This document shows positions 8,271-16,677 of a stretch of DNA of 64,000 nt, in pieces. Position numbers and translations under genes: made by a program. Location: contig NZ_CP007203.1 in the NCBI RefSeq assembly GCF_000340565.2, forward strand, positions 2,572,056-2,636,055. Direction: 5' to 3'. Under the pieces are notes generated by a model. It was not told where the DNA came from, did no database searches, and worked only from the letters and a program-made list of their open reading frames with translations. The DNA comes from Nodularia spumigena CCY9414. GTDB taxonomy: Bacteria > Cyanobacteriota > Cyanobacteriia > Cyanobacteriales > Nostocaceae. How positions within the stretch are numbered: position 1 is the first letter of the stretch; each line of letters starts with the position of its first letter.

Positions 8271-9302
8271 CTAAGAAGATGTTTGTTTCCACTTATCTAA
8301 GATATCTTTAAAGACGAGTTCTTCTATCCAAGTTTTTGCAACTACCGCCAAGGGTAACGCCATGATTAATCCCAAAGCACCAAAAAAGCCTGCGAAGAAG
8401 AGTTGGGCGGTGAGGGTAAAGGCTGGTAACAGCGACACCTGTTTGGCCATGACTGTGGGTGTTAGCCAGTAGCTTTCTATATTTTGAATGATGAGGTATA
8501 AGATGAGAACAGCGATCGCTTTCCAAGGTGCATCCAGAAAGCCGATGGTCATTGGTAAAATGACGCTTAAGGTGGGACCAATATTGGGAATAAAGTTGAG
8601 TAATCCTGCTAGTACAGCATGAGCGAGTGCTAAGGGTACTCGTAAAACTAGCAATCCTAACAGACTCAAAAAGCCAATAAATACCATTGTAATCAAAGCC
8701 CCAACTGTCCAGTGTCCCAAACCTTCGCCGCATAACGTGAGAATTTCTTCCACCCGATGGCGGTAAAATGATGGAAAACAGCGTACAAAAACTTTACGAT
8801 AGGGTTGGGGATTCACTAACAGCATTAAAGTGAGAATTATTACCAGTAACAATTCTAAGACCGCAGTAAATCCAGTGGAGAAAAACCCGATCGCTTGTCT
8901 GAGGAGATTCTCAGTTAATGGCTGAAGTTGTTGAATTAAATTGTTAATATCTGGTAAATTTGTGATGTATGGTCCGACGATTGTACCTTCTAACCAAATG
9001 ATCATCTGCTGAATTTGAGCTACTCCAGTGGGAAACAACTGCACTAATTCCTCAAATTGGTCGATAAAAGGTGGCACAATTAACACGAAACAACCAATTA
9101 ACACAATTAGGACAATTAGCAGACTCAGCCACACAGCCCAAATTCGCTGCATCCCTGACCGTTGAAACCTCTGCACTAGTTGGCTAATGGCTGTTGCTAG
9201 CACTATGGCTGTAAATAAGAGTAACAATAATCGGCGAATTTCCCAAAGAATATACAGTGAAATAACCAGCGCAAAAAATCCCAACAATTGCCCGATTTTC
9301 AT
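8271..9302 (-). CDS. AI-2E family transporter (PerM/UPF0118)
   Basis: The 343-residue integral membrane protein has about eight hydrophobic segments: two at the N-terminus (residues 5-50), a pair at 60-85, then four to five clustered between 150 and 330. The spacing and the C-terminal segment PLAVVAKTWIEE match the AI-2E exporter family, also called PerM or UPF0118. In different bacteria members export autoinducer-2 or act as Na+/H+ antiporters; the substrate here is unknown. The gene is alone on the minus strand, and its 3' end lies 76 bases from the DUF559 module. Confidence 0.85.
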   Translation of the reverse strand: MKIGQLLGFFALVISLYILWEIRRLLLLLFTAIVLATAISQLVQRFQRSGMQRIWAVWLSLLIVLIVLIGCFVLIVPPFIDQFEELVQLFPTGVAQIQQMIIWLEGTIVGPYITNLPDINNLIQQLQPLTENLLRQAIGFFSTGFTAVLELLLVIILTLMLLVNPQPYRKVFVRCFPSFYRHRVEEILTLCGEGLGHWTVGALITMVFIGFLSLLGLLVLRVPLALAHAVLAGLLNFIPNIGPTLSVILPMTIGFLDAPWKAIAVLILYLIIQNIESYWLTPTVMAKQVSLLPAFTLTAQLFFAGFFGALGLIMALPLAVVAKTWIEELVFKDILDKWKQTSS

Positions 9303-9947
9303 GTTTTTCTTTACTCCTATATCTAGTTAATTAATCTAATTTTTTACACCCCAATAATTGTCTATTAAGAGTAGGCGATCGCCACCATCCAAAAATGACT
9401 TGAAAGCAATTTTCAACCAATATTAACAATATTGTACCAGTGCAACCGCATTGATTGTCACAATATTTTTTATCGCTATATAGGACTCCTATTTGATTTC
9501 TGTTGGCGTAGCCTGCGCTTTGCGCTTACAACTCAAAAAGCTGTTTCCTACGGACCACTCCCCACCTACGCAAGTAAGTATGGCTACGCCACGCAAGCTA
9601 TCAAAAATCAAAGCGGATTACTATAACTAGTTACAATAGCGGAGTTAAAGTATTTTATAGGACTTACGCAAAAATTACGGAATAACGTTCGCGGAGCGTG
9701 CCGGAGGCATACCACACCAGACGCAGAGGACACAGAGGAATAAGGGTTTGAGAGGATTTGTGCGTAAGTCCTGTTTTAATCAGCAATATCAACAGACAAG
9801 TTGTTTGGGAAATTATCTCAAAAGATAGATGTGCATTTAATGATTAATTCCTAATCATTTGTGAAATAAATTAAGTTTTCTATTTATCCAATGATTTGAG
9901 ATGATTTCCACTTGTGCAAATTAACCAGTAATTCTGATAAATTAAGT
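9303..9947. other. 645-bp intergenic region with one MITE
   Basis: This is spacer between divergently transcribed genes. It contains a HIP1 site near 9376, a short dispersed repeat of the GCGTAGCCTGCGCTTTGCGC type near 9506, and the small inverted-repeat element at 9659-9772. An open frame at 9432-9626 is made largely of repeat DNA and is not called as a gene. Confidence 0.6.
9659..9772. mobile_element. 114-bp MITE-like element with 12-bp perfect inverted ends
   Basis: The left end AGGACTTACGCA (9659-9670) and right end TGCGTAAGTCCT (9761-9772) are perfect inverted copies. The interior includes GTTCGCGGAGCGTGCCGGAG and a CAGACGCAGAGGACACAGAG-type dispersed repeat. It has no coding capacity. 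Flanks are TTTTAT and GTTTTAAT, so a target duplication is not clear. Confidence 0.65.
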
Positions 9948-10502
9948 ATGAAAAATCAATTATCCCATATTTTATGGGCTGTAGGCGCAGCGATGACGCT
10001 GGTTTTAACTGGGTGTGAACAGGTGGTTGAATATTTACCACCGTTACCTAGAGTCGAAATTCCATCAGGTCAGCCACCACAACCGCCACAACCCACTCAA
10101 TCTGCTACGACTAACCAAATCGAGATTGCAGTTCGACAACGCATTAATGAGGTGCGTCAAAATGAAGACCTCCACCCTCTAGAGCATAATGAGAAACTAG
10201 CACAGGTTGCTCGTAATTACAGCCGACAAATGGCAGAAAACAACTTTTTCAGTCACACCGGTAATGATGACAGCACTCTCCAAGACAGAGTAAGGGCTGG
10301 TGGTATGATCTACTGGGTAGTAGGTGAAAATCTCTTCAAAAGTACAAATGTTCCTCAACCTGTAAAAGTCGCGGTGGAAGGTTGGATGGAAAGCTCCGGA
10401 CATCGGGAGAATATTCTCCGTCCGGTTTTTACAGAAACGGGTGTAGGAGTTTGGCGAGTTGACAACACATATTACATCACTCAGTTATTCTTGCGGCGTT
10501 AA
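9948..10502 (+). CDS. CAP-domain (SCP/PR-1) lipoprotein
   Basis: The 184-residue protein is a secreted or lipid-anchored CAP-superfamily member. The N-terminus is a lipoprotein signal ending at LTGC (Cys about 23), followed by a Pro-rich linker (about residues 30-55) and the CAP domain from about 60 to the end. Signature stretches are HNEKLAQVARNYS, NNFFSHTG and GWMESSGHRENIL, which provide the cavity His and Glu residues. Bacterial CAP proteins are extracytoplasmic and of mostly unknown role. The ATG at 9948 gives a clean lipoprotein signal; an upstream frame extension from 9912 adds 12 non-signal residues and is rejected. Confidence 0.85.
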   Translation: MKNQLSHILWAVGAAMTLVLTGCEQVVEYLPPLPRVEIPSGQPPQPPQPTQSATTNQIEIAVRQRINEVRQNEDLHPLEHNEKLAQVARNYSRQMAENNFFSHTGNDDSTLQDRVRAGGMIYWVVGENLFKSTNVPQPVKVAVEGWMESSGHRENILRPVFTETGVGVWRVDNTYYITQLFLRR

Positions 10503-10519
10503 GGTAATCGGCTGTGATT

Positions 10520-10624
10520 TTAACTCACATCTTGCATCTGTCGCAATAACCCGCCGGAGGTTCCAACCTGCTTATCCTTCTCAGGTATTAAATATTGGTG
10601 CAAGTATTGACTGATAGACTGATT
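10520..10624 (-). pseudogene. possible decayed coding remnant A
   Basis: On the minus strand this frame reads from QSISQYLHQYLIPEKDKQ to LLRQMQDVS and a stop, with protein-like composition, but it has no start and runs into a stop upstream at 10625. It may be the C-terminal end of a lost gene. The family is not recognised. Confidence 0.25.
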
Positions 10625-10722
10625 TTATAGGTGATTAAACTCTAGAACATTTCTGTCTCATGATAGTAATAAAAAGATGGCGATAATTGTAGAAAGATAA
10701 GATAGAAATTAAAATAAAATGC

Positions 10723-10950
10723 TTAATATTTCAATACTGTAGCCAAATTACGAGGGTGAGATGATAATGCTTCAACCATGAACTCCCGTTTCTTGCTAGG
10801 CTTGGCAAAAACAATCAGTCCTAAAAATTCCTTGAAGGTTTCCCACAAGGGTTTTTTAATGTATTGACGGTAGGATAAGGGTTTTAGATTCTAAACAACC
10901 TTTTTCTCGAAACGCTTATGTATGCTTGTTTTTGCCGTTTTTGCCAAAAA
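10723..10950 (-). pseudogene. possible decayed coding remnant B
   Basis: On the minus strand a coherent 56-codon C-terminus reads PLSYRQYIKKPLWETF, then GLIVFAKPSKKREFMVEA and LSSHPRNLATVLKY, and stops at 10723. In the same frame, beyond one TAG at 10891-10893, further coding-like sequence (SIHKRFEKKVV) continues. A frame with one premature stop and no start suggests a pseudogene. I do not recognise the family. Confidence 0.35.
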
Positions 10951-11059
10951 TTATCAAGGCTCTTATTTTGGCTAAGGTATTGCTTAATTAACTACCTTTC
11001 CTCTTCTCCTCTACCCCTTCGTTGAAGGTACTACTAAATTAAGGAGTAAATTTGCAATT

Positions 11060-13222
11060 ATGCGAGTAACTGTCGGCCCACCAATTCTGATGATTAATCA
11101 TGGTAGTACCTTCATGGCTACTGACTTGGCTGGAGAAATTAACCCCCATAGTCATTTAGGACTTTTTTCAGATGATACGAGATTTTTAAGTCATTATGCT
11201 TGCTACGTTGATGGTAGCCCTTGGATTCGCCTAACTTCCGCAACCACAACATATTATGCAGCGCGCGTTTATCTGATAAATCCTCAGTTCACTTCTAGAC
11301 AAGGCAAAATTGCTCAAGGTGATTTATCTTTAATCATTAGCCGGACAGTAGAACAGGGAATACATGAGGATCTTGATATTACAAATAATAGCTCCAAACC
11401 TGTCAAGTTTAATCTAGAAATTGCCCTCGGTTCCGACTTTGCCGATATTTTTGAAGTGGAATCACAGCAATGTGTGCGTCGGGGACATATTGAAACGAGA
11501 TGGCGAGAAGCAGAAAATCAGTTAGAAACGAGCTATAAAAACGACACATTTTACCGTTGTTTGATTTACAAACCTTGTAACTTTACATCTCAACCCCACT
11601 ATGCAAACGGTCGCGTTACCTTTGAGATATCATTAGAACCGAGTCAAACTTGGCACACCTGCTGTAAATATAATCTGATTGATAATAAGCACGTGCGTGA
11701 AGCCGTTGATTTCTGTTGTGAAGACATGGTAAATCCCACCACCATCAATACAGAAATTGAAAGGTTGCATTGTCAATGGCGGGACTCGGTAACTGGTATT
11801 GTCTGCGCCAATGAGGATGTAGTGCGACTTTATCGCCAGTCAGTTGAGGATTTAGGTTCACTGCGATTATATGACTACGATTTTGAACCGGATATTTGGC
11901 TACCAGCCGCAGGTGTCCCCAAATTTGTGACGCTGTTTGGGCGCGACAGCTTAATTATCAGTCTGCAAAATATGATTATTCATCCGGGTTTTGCTCGTGG
12001 GGCGCTGCAAAAATTGGGACAGTTACAAGCGACTGAATTAGATGATTGGCGCGACGCTCAACCGGGTAAGATTCTGCATGAAGTCCGCCAAGGTGAATTA
12101 GCGCATTTTGGCAAAGTTCCCCATACTCCTTACTACGGTACAGCCGATGCGACACCTTTATTTCTAATTACTTTGCACGAAACTTGGAAGTGGTTGGGAG
12201 ATGATTCATTATTGCAGAATAACCGGGATAAAGCATTACGTTGTCTGGAATGGATTGATAATTATGGAGATTTAGACGGCGATGGTTTTCAAGAGTATCA
12301 AACCCAATCATCAAGGGGAATTGAAAATCAAGGTTGGAAAGATTCAGGTAATGCAGTTGTCTATCCAGATGGAACTCAGGTAAAAGCACCAAAGGCATTA
12401 TGTGAATTACAAGGCTATGTTTTTGATGCTTGGATGCGAATGGCGGAGGTGTTTGATGTTTTGGGGGAAGGAAATTTTGCTCAAGAATTACGCATTAAAG
12501 CTGCTAAACTGCAAGTAAGATTTGAAGAGCATTTCTGGAGTGAAGATTTAGACTGTTATGTTTTTGCTCTAGATCCACAGAAGAAACCAGTGCGATCGCT
12601 CACTTCAAATGCAGGTCATTGTCTGTGGAGTGGTATCGCCAGTCCTGAACGTGCAGCCCGTGTGGTTAAGCGGCTGATGCAACCTGATATGTGGAGTGGT
12701 TGGGGTATTCGCACTTTAAGTACCGAAAACCACGCTTATAATCCTTATTCTTATCATTTAGGTTCAATTTGGCCTCATGACAATGGCATCATTGCAATGG
12801 GATTTAAACGTTATGGTTTTACTGCGGAAGCAGCCCAAATTGCTGAGGGGATTTTTGATGCAGCCAAGTATTTTGCTAGTTATCGTTTACCAGAACTTTT
12901 TGCGGGAATTAAGCGGGAACCAGCAGCTTTCCCAGTTCCTTACATTGAAGCCAATGTGCCTCAAGGCTGGGCTGCTGCATCAGTTTTTCATTTTATCCAA
13001 GCAATACTGGGTTTGGAAGCCGATGCGCCCCATCAGTTGCTTTACGTTGACCCACATCTCCCAAAATGGCTACCAGAGATTGAACTTCAGCACGTAGAAA
13101 TTGGTAATTCCCGCGTGGATTTGCAGTTTTGGCGTGAAGGTGAAATTACCCATTGGGATGCTGTGGTTAAATCTGGTGAGGTGGAGGTGAAACGGCAAAC
13201 TTGGCAACCTTGGAGAATATAA
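11060..13222 (+). CDS. amylo-alpha-1,6-glucosidase / glycogen debranching-type enzyme
   Basis: The 720-residue cytoplasmic protein has a bacterial GDE architecture. Residues about 10-210 form an N-terminal beta-sandwich domain (from GSTFMATDLAGEI to HSHLGLFSDDTRFLS), and residues 240-710 form an (alpha/alpha)6 barrel of the GDE C-terminal type. Signature stretches are PKFVTLFGRDSLIISLQ, ENQGWKDSGNAV and HLGSIWPHDNG, which carry the acidic residues of the barrel. Members hydrolyse alpha-1,6 branches in glycogen or related glucans. It starts at the ATG at 11060 after GGAGTAAATTTGCAATT, which holds the ribosome binding site. It is monocistronic. Activity on other glucosides cannot be excluded. 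Confidence 0.88.
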   Translation: MRVTVGPPILMINHGSTFMATDLAGEINPHSHLGLFSDDTRFLSHYACYVDGSPWIRLTSATTTYYAARVYLINPQFTSRQGKIAQGDLSLIISRTVEQGIHEDLDITNNSSKPVKFNLEIALGSDFADIFEVESQQCVRRGHIETRWREAENQLETSYKNDTFYRCLIYKPCNFTSQPHYANGRVTFEISLEPSQTWHTCCKYNLIDNKHVREAVDFCCEDMVNPTTINTEIERLHCQWRDSVTGIVCANEDVVRLYRQSVEDLGSLRLYDYDFEPDIWLPAAGVPKFVTLFGRDSLIISLQNMIIHPGFARGALQKLGQLQATELDDWRDAQPGKILHEVRQGELAHFGKVPHTPYYGTADATPLFLITLHETWKWLGDDSLLQNNRDKALRCLEWIDNYGDLDGDGFQEYQTQSSRGIENQGWKDSGNAVVYPDGTQVKAPKALCELQGYVFDAWMRMAEVFDVLGEGNFAQELRIKAAKLQVRFEEHFWSEDLDCYVFALDPQKKPVRSLTSNAGHCLWSGIASPERAARVVKRLMQPDMWSGWGIRTLSTENHAYNPYSYHLGSIWPHDNGIIAMGFKRYGFTAEAAQIAEGIFDAAKYFASYRLPELFAGIKREPAAFPVPYIEANVPQGWAAASVFHFIQAILGLEADAPHQLLYVDPHLPKWLPEIELQHVEIGNSRVDLQFWREGEITHWDAVVKSGEVEVKRQTWQPWRI

Positions 13223-13228
13223 TTTATT

Positions 13229-13262
13229 AACGAACCACAGAGGCGCAGAGAACGCTGAGGAA
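13229..13262. repeat. dispersed gene-end repeat (ACGAACCACAGAGGCGCAGA type)
   Basis: This is a representative of a degenerate dispersed repeat built on AACGAACC followed by purine-rich AGAGG/CGCAGAG steps. Other copies lie near 14704-14730 (inverted), 16588-16618, 19820-19862, 21533-21566 (inverted), 28498-28538, 32693-32725, 60741-60775 and 61907-61943. All are between genes. Confidence 0.7.
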
Positions 13263-13284
13263 TGAGGTGGAGAGAGGTTTTGCG

Positions 13285-14685
13285 TTAGGTGGTTGGGTGT
13301 TTTTTTGGAAGTGCCTTCATTAAGGGAGGGAAATTTTTTTTGGGGCTATTCTTGAAGGGTAGTTTTACAGTGAATTTACTACCTGTTTTTAATTCACTGT
13401 GTACATCTATACTGCCTGTGTGTGTATAAGCAATTGCTTGAGCGATCGCTAATCCTAATCCAGAACCGCCAGTTTTACGAGAGCGATCGCTATGAACTCG
13501 ATAAAAGCGATCAAAAATTCTGGGAATCTCTGAATGGGGAATCCCAATACCTGTATCCTGCACCTGAATTACAGCATAATGGTCATTGCGACTTAAATCA
13601 ATTGTAACTTTTCCCCCTGCTGGTGTATATTGAATAGCATTAACAATTAAATTAGAAAATAGGCGATAAAGCTGATCTTCATTCCCCATAACATTTAGAA
13701 ATGCAGACATTCCGACCTGACAACTTAATTTTATATTAGAGGCGATCGCTAATGCTGCAAATTCCTCAATTAAGTCACCAATAATATCATTCAAACAACA
13801 CAAATTATATTGTATAGATACAGCTTGACGGTCTAAACGAGTCAGTAATAATAAATCTGTTACTAGAGTTGTAAGTCGTTGATTTTGACGTTGTATAGTT
13901 TTGAGAATATCCCGCGCCTCCGCCTCATCGAGTTGGGACATCAACAGCGTAGATTCCACCGTCGCCTGTGTTGCGGCTAAAGGTGTGCGTAACTCGTGCG
14001 CTGCGTCGGCTGTAAATTGCTGAACTTGTTGGTATGAAAGGTAAATTGGCTGCATAGCTAAACCTGCTAACCACCAACTAGCAAAACCCACCAAACCCAA
14101 AGCTATTGGTAAACCCAAAGCCAAAGTTAATTTTATAGTTTCCAGATATGTACTAAAATCTTCAAGACTTCGCCCAACTTGAATATAACCCCAATCGCGA
14201 TTATCTTGAGTGTGTAGAACAAAAGAAATTTGTTGATAAATAATACCTTGATTGTCCTTCAAAGTTTGCCAACTTTCCTGATTAAACTCAGAAGATAAAC
14301 CCGTTGGATAAGCGCCAGCAATAGCAATCAAACCTTTAGAATTATCAAAAAAACGCACATAATAATTACTTTGATTAATAGCACTTAAAACATGACGCTG
14401 AGAACTTGACTGTACTTGAATACAACCTTCACCAACTGCACAAATATTAGGTAAAAGTTGCCCCATCACAGGTGACAACTTCCCTGGTTCCTGTAACTTC
14501 AATTCAATACTATCATGTAGAGTTCCCGCCACAGATTCCAACTCACGATTTAAAGTTACCCATTGAGTATGAGAAACCACCCGATAAACCCCATACTCGC
14601 ACAGGCTAAAAATCACAGCCATCACCAGCGCATACCACAAACTCAAACGTAACCGCGTCTGCCGAAACAGCTTATTCTCATTCAT
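13285..14685 (-). CDS. rppB: sensor histidine kinase, RppB (NrsS)-like
   Basis: This 466-residue membrane histidine kinase has two membrane segments (about residues 12-35 and 185-207) bounding a periplasmic sensor of about 150 residues. There is no clear HAMP domain. The HisKA domain has His230 in AAHELRTPL, and the HATPase domain carries NAIQYTPAG, DTGIGI and GSGLGLAIA. It lies directly after the response regulator gene with a 48-base gap containing a dispersed repeat. The pair matches the cyanobacterial RppA/RppB (NrsR/NrsS) systems, which control metal (nickel) and photosynthesis genes in Synechocystis. Next to an RND metal pump, a metal-sensing role is likely here, but the inducing metal is not evident. 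Confidence 0.8.
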   Translation of the reverse strand: MNENKLFRQTRLRLSLWYALVMAVIFSLCEYGVYRVVSHTQWVTLNRELESVAGTLHDSIELKLQEPGKLSPVMGQLLPNICAVGEGCIQVQSSSQRHVLSAINQSNYYVRFFDNSKGLIAIAGAYPTGLSSEFNQESWQTLKDNQGIIYQQISFVLHTQDNRDWGYIQVGRSLEDFSTYLETIKLTLALGLPIALGLVGFASWWLAGLAMQPIYLSYQQVQQFTADAAHELRTPLAATQATVESTLLMSQLDEAEARDILKTIQRQNQRLTTLVTDLLLLTRLDRQAVSIQYNLCCLNDIIGDLIEEFAALAIASNIKLSCQVGMSAFLNVMGNEDQLYRLFSNLIVNAIQYTPAGGKVTIDLSRNDHYAVIQVQDTGIGIPHSEIPRIFDRFYRVHSDRSRKTGGSGLGLAIAQAIAYTHTGSIDVHSELKTGSKFTVKLPFKNSPKKNFPPLMKALPKKHPTT

Positions 14686-14733
14686 CCTCTCTAACTCTAA
14701 ACTCTCCGCGCCTCTGCGCCTCTGCGTGAGACA

Positions 14734-15426
14734 TTAATTAAAATTAAACCGATAACCCAAACCATGTAAAGTTTCAATCATATTCTCACACCCACCATTA
14801 ACCAACTTCCGACGCAACAAACGCATTTGAGCCGCCACCACATTACTAACAGGTTCCGCATTCACCTCCCAAAGCTGATTCCGAATTTGTTCAGTAGTCA
14901 GAATTTGATTTGGGTGCTTCATAAAATACTCTAATAACTGAAACTCCTTATAAGTCAAAGTAATTTCCTGGACATTCCCCACAGCATCTTGACTAGAAAC
15001 TACATTATTACCGTAATCTAAAGTCAGATTACCCACAGTTAACTTTTGAGGTTGAAATTGAGGAGACCTTCTTTGCAAAGCGCGTAACCGTGCTAACAAT
15101 TCCGCCATTCCAAAAGGCTTAACCAAATAATCATCAGCCCCTGCATCTAACCCAGTAACTTTATCCTCCATGCTGTCCTTAGCAGTCAGCATCAAAATAG
15201 GAAGAGAATTCTGATGTTTCCGCAATCTTTTACACAATTCTAAGCCAGAAATTTTCGGCAACATCCAATCAAAAATAGCTAAAGTATACTCAGTCCAGCT
15301 ATCTTCTAAATATCCCCATGCTTCATCTCCGTCAATTACCCAATCAACTAAATACTTTTGTTGAGTAAGAGTCCGTTTAATAGCAGCACCTAAATCCGGT
15401 TCATCTTCGACAAGTAATACCCTCAT
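14734..15426 (-). CDS. rppA: OmpR/PhoB-family response regulator, RppA-like
   Basis: The 230-residue regulator has a receiver domain (residues 1-118) with the phosphoacceptor Asp53 in IFDWMLP, acidic residues E8/D9, and Lys in DYLVKPFG. A winged-helix DNA-binding domain (about 130-228) follows, with ITLTYKEFQLLEYF and the recognition region ending GLGYRFNF. The stretch ADDYLVKPFGMAELLARLRA and the following linker closely resemble Synechocystis RppA as I remember it. It is transcribed with rppB; its start is 7 bases after the Uma2 stop, suggesting one operon. It probably controls the neighbouring efflux genes; the binding site was not identified. Confidence 0.85.
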   Translation of the reverse strand: MRVLLVEDEPDLGAAIKRTLTQQKYLVDWVIDGDEAWGYLEDSWTEYTLAIFDWMLPKISGLELCKRLRKHQNSLPILMLTAKDSMEDKVTGLDAGADDYLVKPFGMAELLARLRALQRRSPQFQPQKLTVGNLTLDYGNNVVSSQDAVGNVQEITLTYKEFQLLEYFMKHPNQILTTEQIRNQLWEVNAEPVSNVVAAQMRLLRRKLVNGGCENMIETLHGLGYRFNFN

Positions 15427-15433
15427 TACCCTT

Positions 15434-16012
15434 TTATGCCAAAATTTGTTGTAAATTTAAAGTAAAACCGGGAAGTACATCTTCACCTGATAAACTGGTA
15501 GGAGATTGTAAAACTTCTGGTGGTTGATGAGGACGATAAACTTCTACTTGTTGGTCATGGGGATTAATTAACCAACCAAGTTGTAAACCATTAGCTAAAT
15601 ATTCCCGCATCTTGGCTTGAGTATCTGCGACATCATCAGTTTCAGAAACCAATTCCACAGCAAAATCAGGACACAAAGGCAAAAATTTCTTTCTTTGCTG
15701 GGGAGTGAGACTATCCCATTTTTCCATCCTTATCCAAGCAGCATCAGGAGAACGAGTTGCACCATTGGGAAGTTTAAAGCCAGTGGAAGAATCAAAAGCT
15801 TTACCCAAGTTATATTGACGGTTCCAAAACCATACTTGACCTAATAAATCAAAATTACGGTTTCCCGTTTCTCCCCCAGTTGGTGACATGATAACTAATT
15901 CCCCTTCAGCAGATAATTCCAAACGTAAATCCTTGTTAGCAGCAACAACCTGGGCAAATTCGTCATCAGTAAATTGTAAATGATTAGGTAATTGTAAAGT
16001 TAAAGCGCTCAT
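15434..16012 (-). CDS. Uma2 (DUF820) family putative nuclease
   Basis: The 192-residue protein is a Uma2/DUF820 member, a PD-(D/E)XK-like fold that is hugely expanded in cyanobacteria. Landmarks are LRLELSAEGELVIMSPTG, SPDAAWI (acidic residue), CPDFAVELVSETDD and LQLGWLINP. Its role is unknown. It lies inside the metal-response cluster, tightly upstream of rppA, so it is probably co-transcribed, though Uma2 genes commonly move around in these genomes. Confidence 0.88.
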   Translation of the reverse strand: MSALTLQLPNHLQFTDDEFAQVVAANKDLRLELSAEGELVIMSPTGGETGNRNFDLLGQVWFWNRQYNLGKAFDSSTGFKLPNGATRSPDAAWIRMEKWDSLTPQQRKKFLPLCPDFAVELVSETDDVADTQAKMREYLANGLQLGWLINPHDQQVEVYRPHQPPEVLQSPTSLSGEDVLPGFTLNLQQILA

Positions 16013-16060
16013 AATTAATTCCTCCAGCCTCTAAAACATAGGAACTGCATCTTCTAACCA

Positions 16061-16555
16061 TTATCGGTTAAAACTAAAACGCCCGTTAACCGTTTCGCCT
16101 TTAACATCTGCGGTAATTCTGACCTGATATTGTCCTGATGCTGCTTCATTGAGCATAGCCATATAGTGTTTACCTTCAGCATCATAAGTAAAAGGAAGAG
16201 TTTTTTCCGTACCATCAGGCGTTTGAATTTGAGCCGTGACATTAGCATTAGGTACAGTTTCGTGAGTATCACCAGTCAGCAAATATAAATCCAAGTGACT
16301 TCCCCCAGCTTCTTTATCAGCTAAGAACTCTAAATGATAGCTTCCGGTTTCCACAACTTGACCACCTTTACTTGCGCCATGCTCGTGATTTGATTTCGTT
16401 ACAGGCGCAACAGAATCAGCCGGAATTTCAGCACTAGAAGTAGCTGGATTTTCTGTGTTAACTACTGGATTAGTATTACTACAAGCGCCCACAAAAAGCA
16501 GTCCTGTACATCCTAAAATAAGCAAGTTTGATGTTATTGATTTACTGTTTTTCAT
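16061..16555 (-). CDS. periplasmic lipoprotein, metal-cluster associated (YtkA/FixH-like?)
   Basis: The 164-residue protein has a lipoprotein signal with Cys25 (LLFVGAC) and a low-complexity linker. A His-containing segment follows (HEHGASKGGQVVETG), then a beta-rich domain of about 100 residues with YHLEFLADKEAGGSHLDLYL and YQVRITADVKGE. That domain shape recalls the YtkA/FixH-type Ig-like fold found near copper and cation efflux genes, but the assignment is tentative. It lies between the CusA-type pump and Uma2 on the same strand. A role in periplasmic metal binding or chaperoning is inferred from position. Confidence 0.65.
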   Translation of the reverse strand: MKNSKSITSNLLILGCTGLLFVGACSNTNPVVNTENPATSSAEIPADSVAPVTKSNHEHGASKGGQVVETGSYHLEFLADKEAGGSHLDLYLLTGDTHETVPNANVTAQIQTPDGTEKTLPFTYDAEGKHYMAMLNEAASGQYQVRITADVKGETVNGRFSFNR

Positions 16556-16677
16556 TAGTTATACAAATTTTGTTCTAATATGAGAACGAACCGCAAAGGA
16601 CGCAAAGTACACGAAGGAAGAAGGAAGAAGGAAGAAGGAAGAAGGAAAGTGGTAAAGTATATACTTATTTACTATTC

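Noticed and set aside
9432-9626. 64-codon open frame
   Set aside because: It runs through dispersed repeat DNA, has no ribosome binding site and no protein-like pattern.
13422-13607. Plus-strand frame inside the histidine kinase gene
   Set aside because: It is antisense shadow coding of a well-supported gene.
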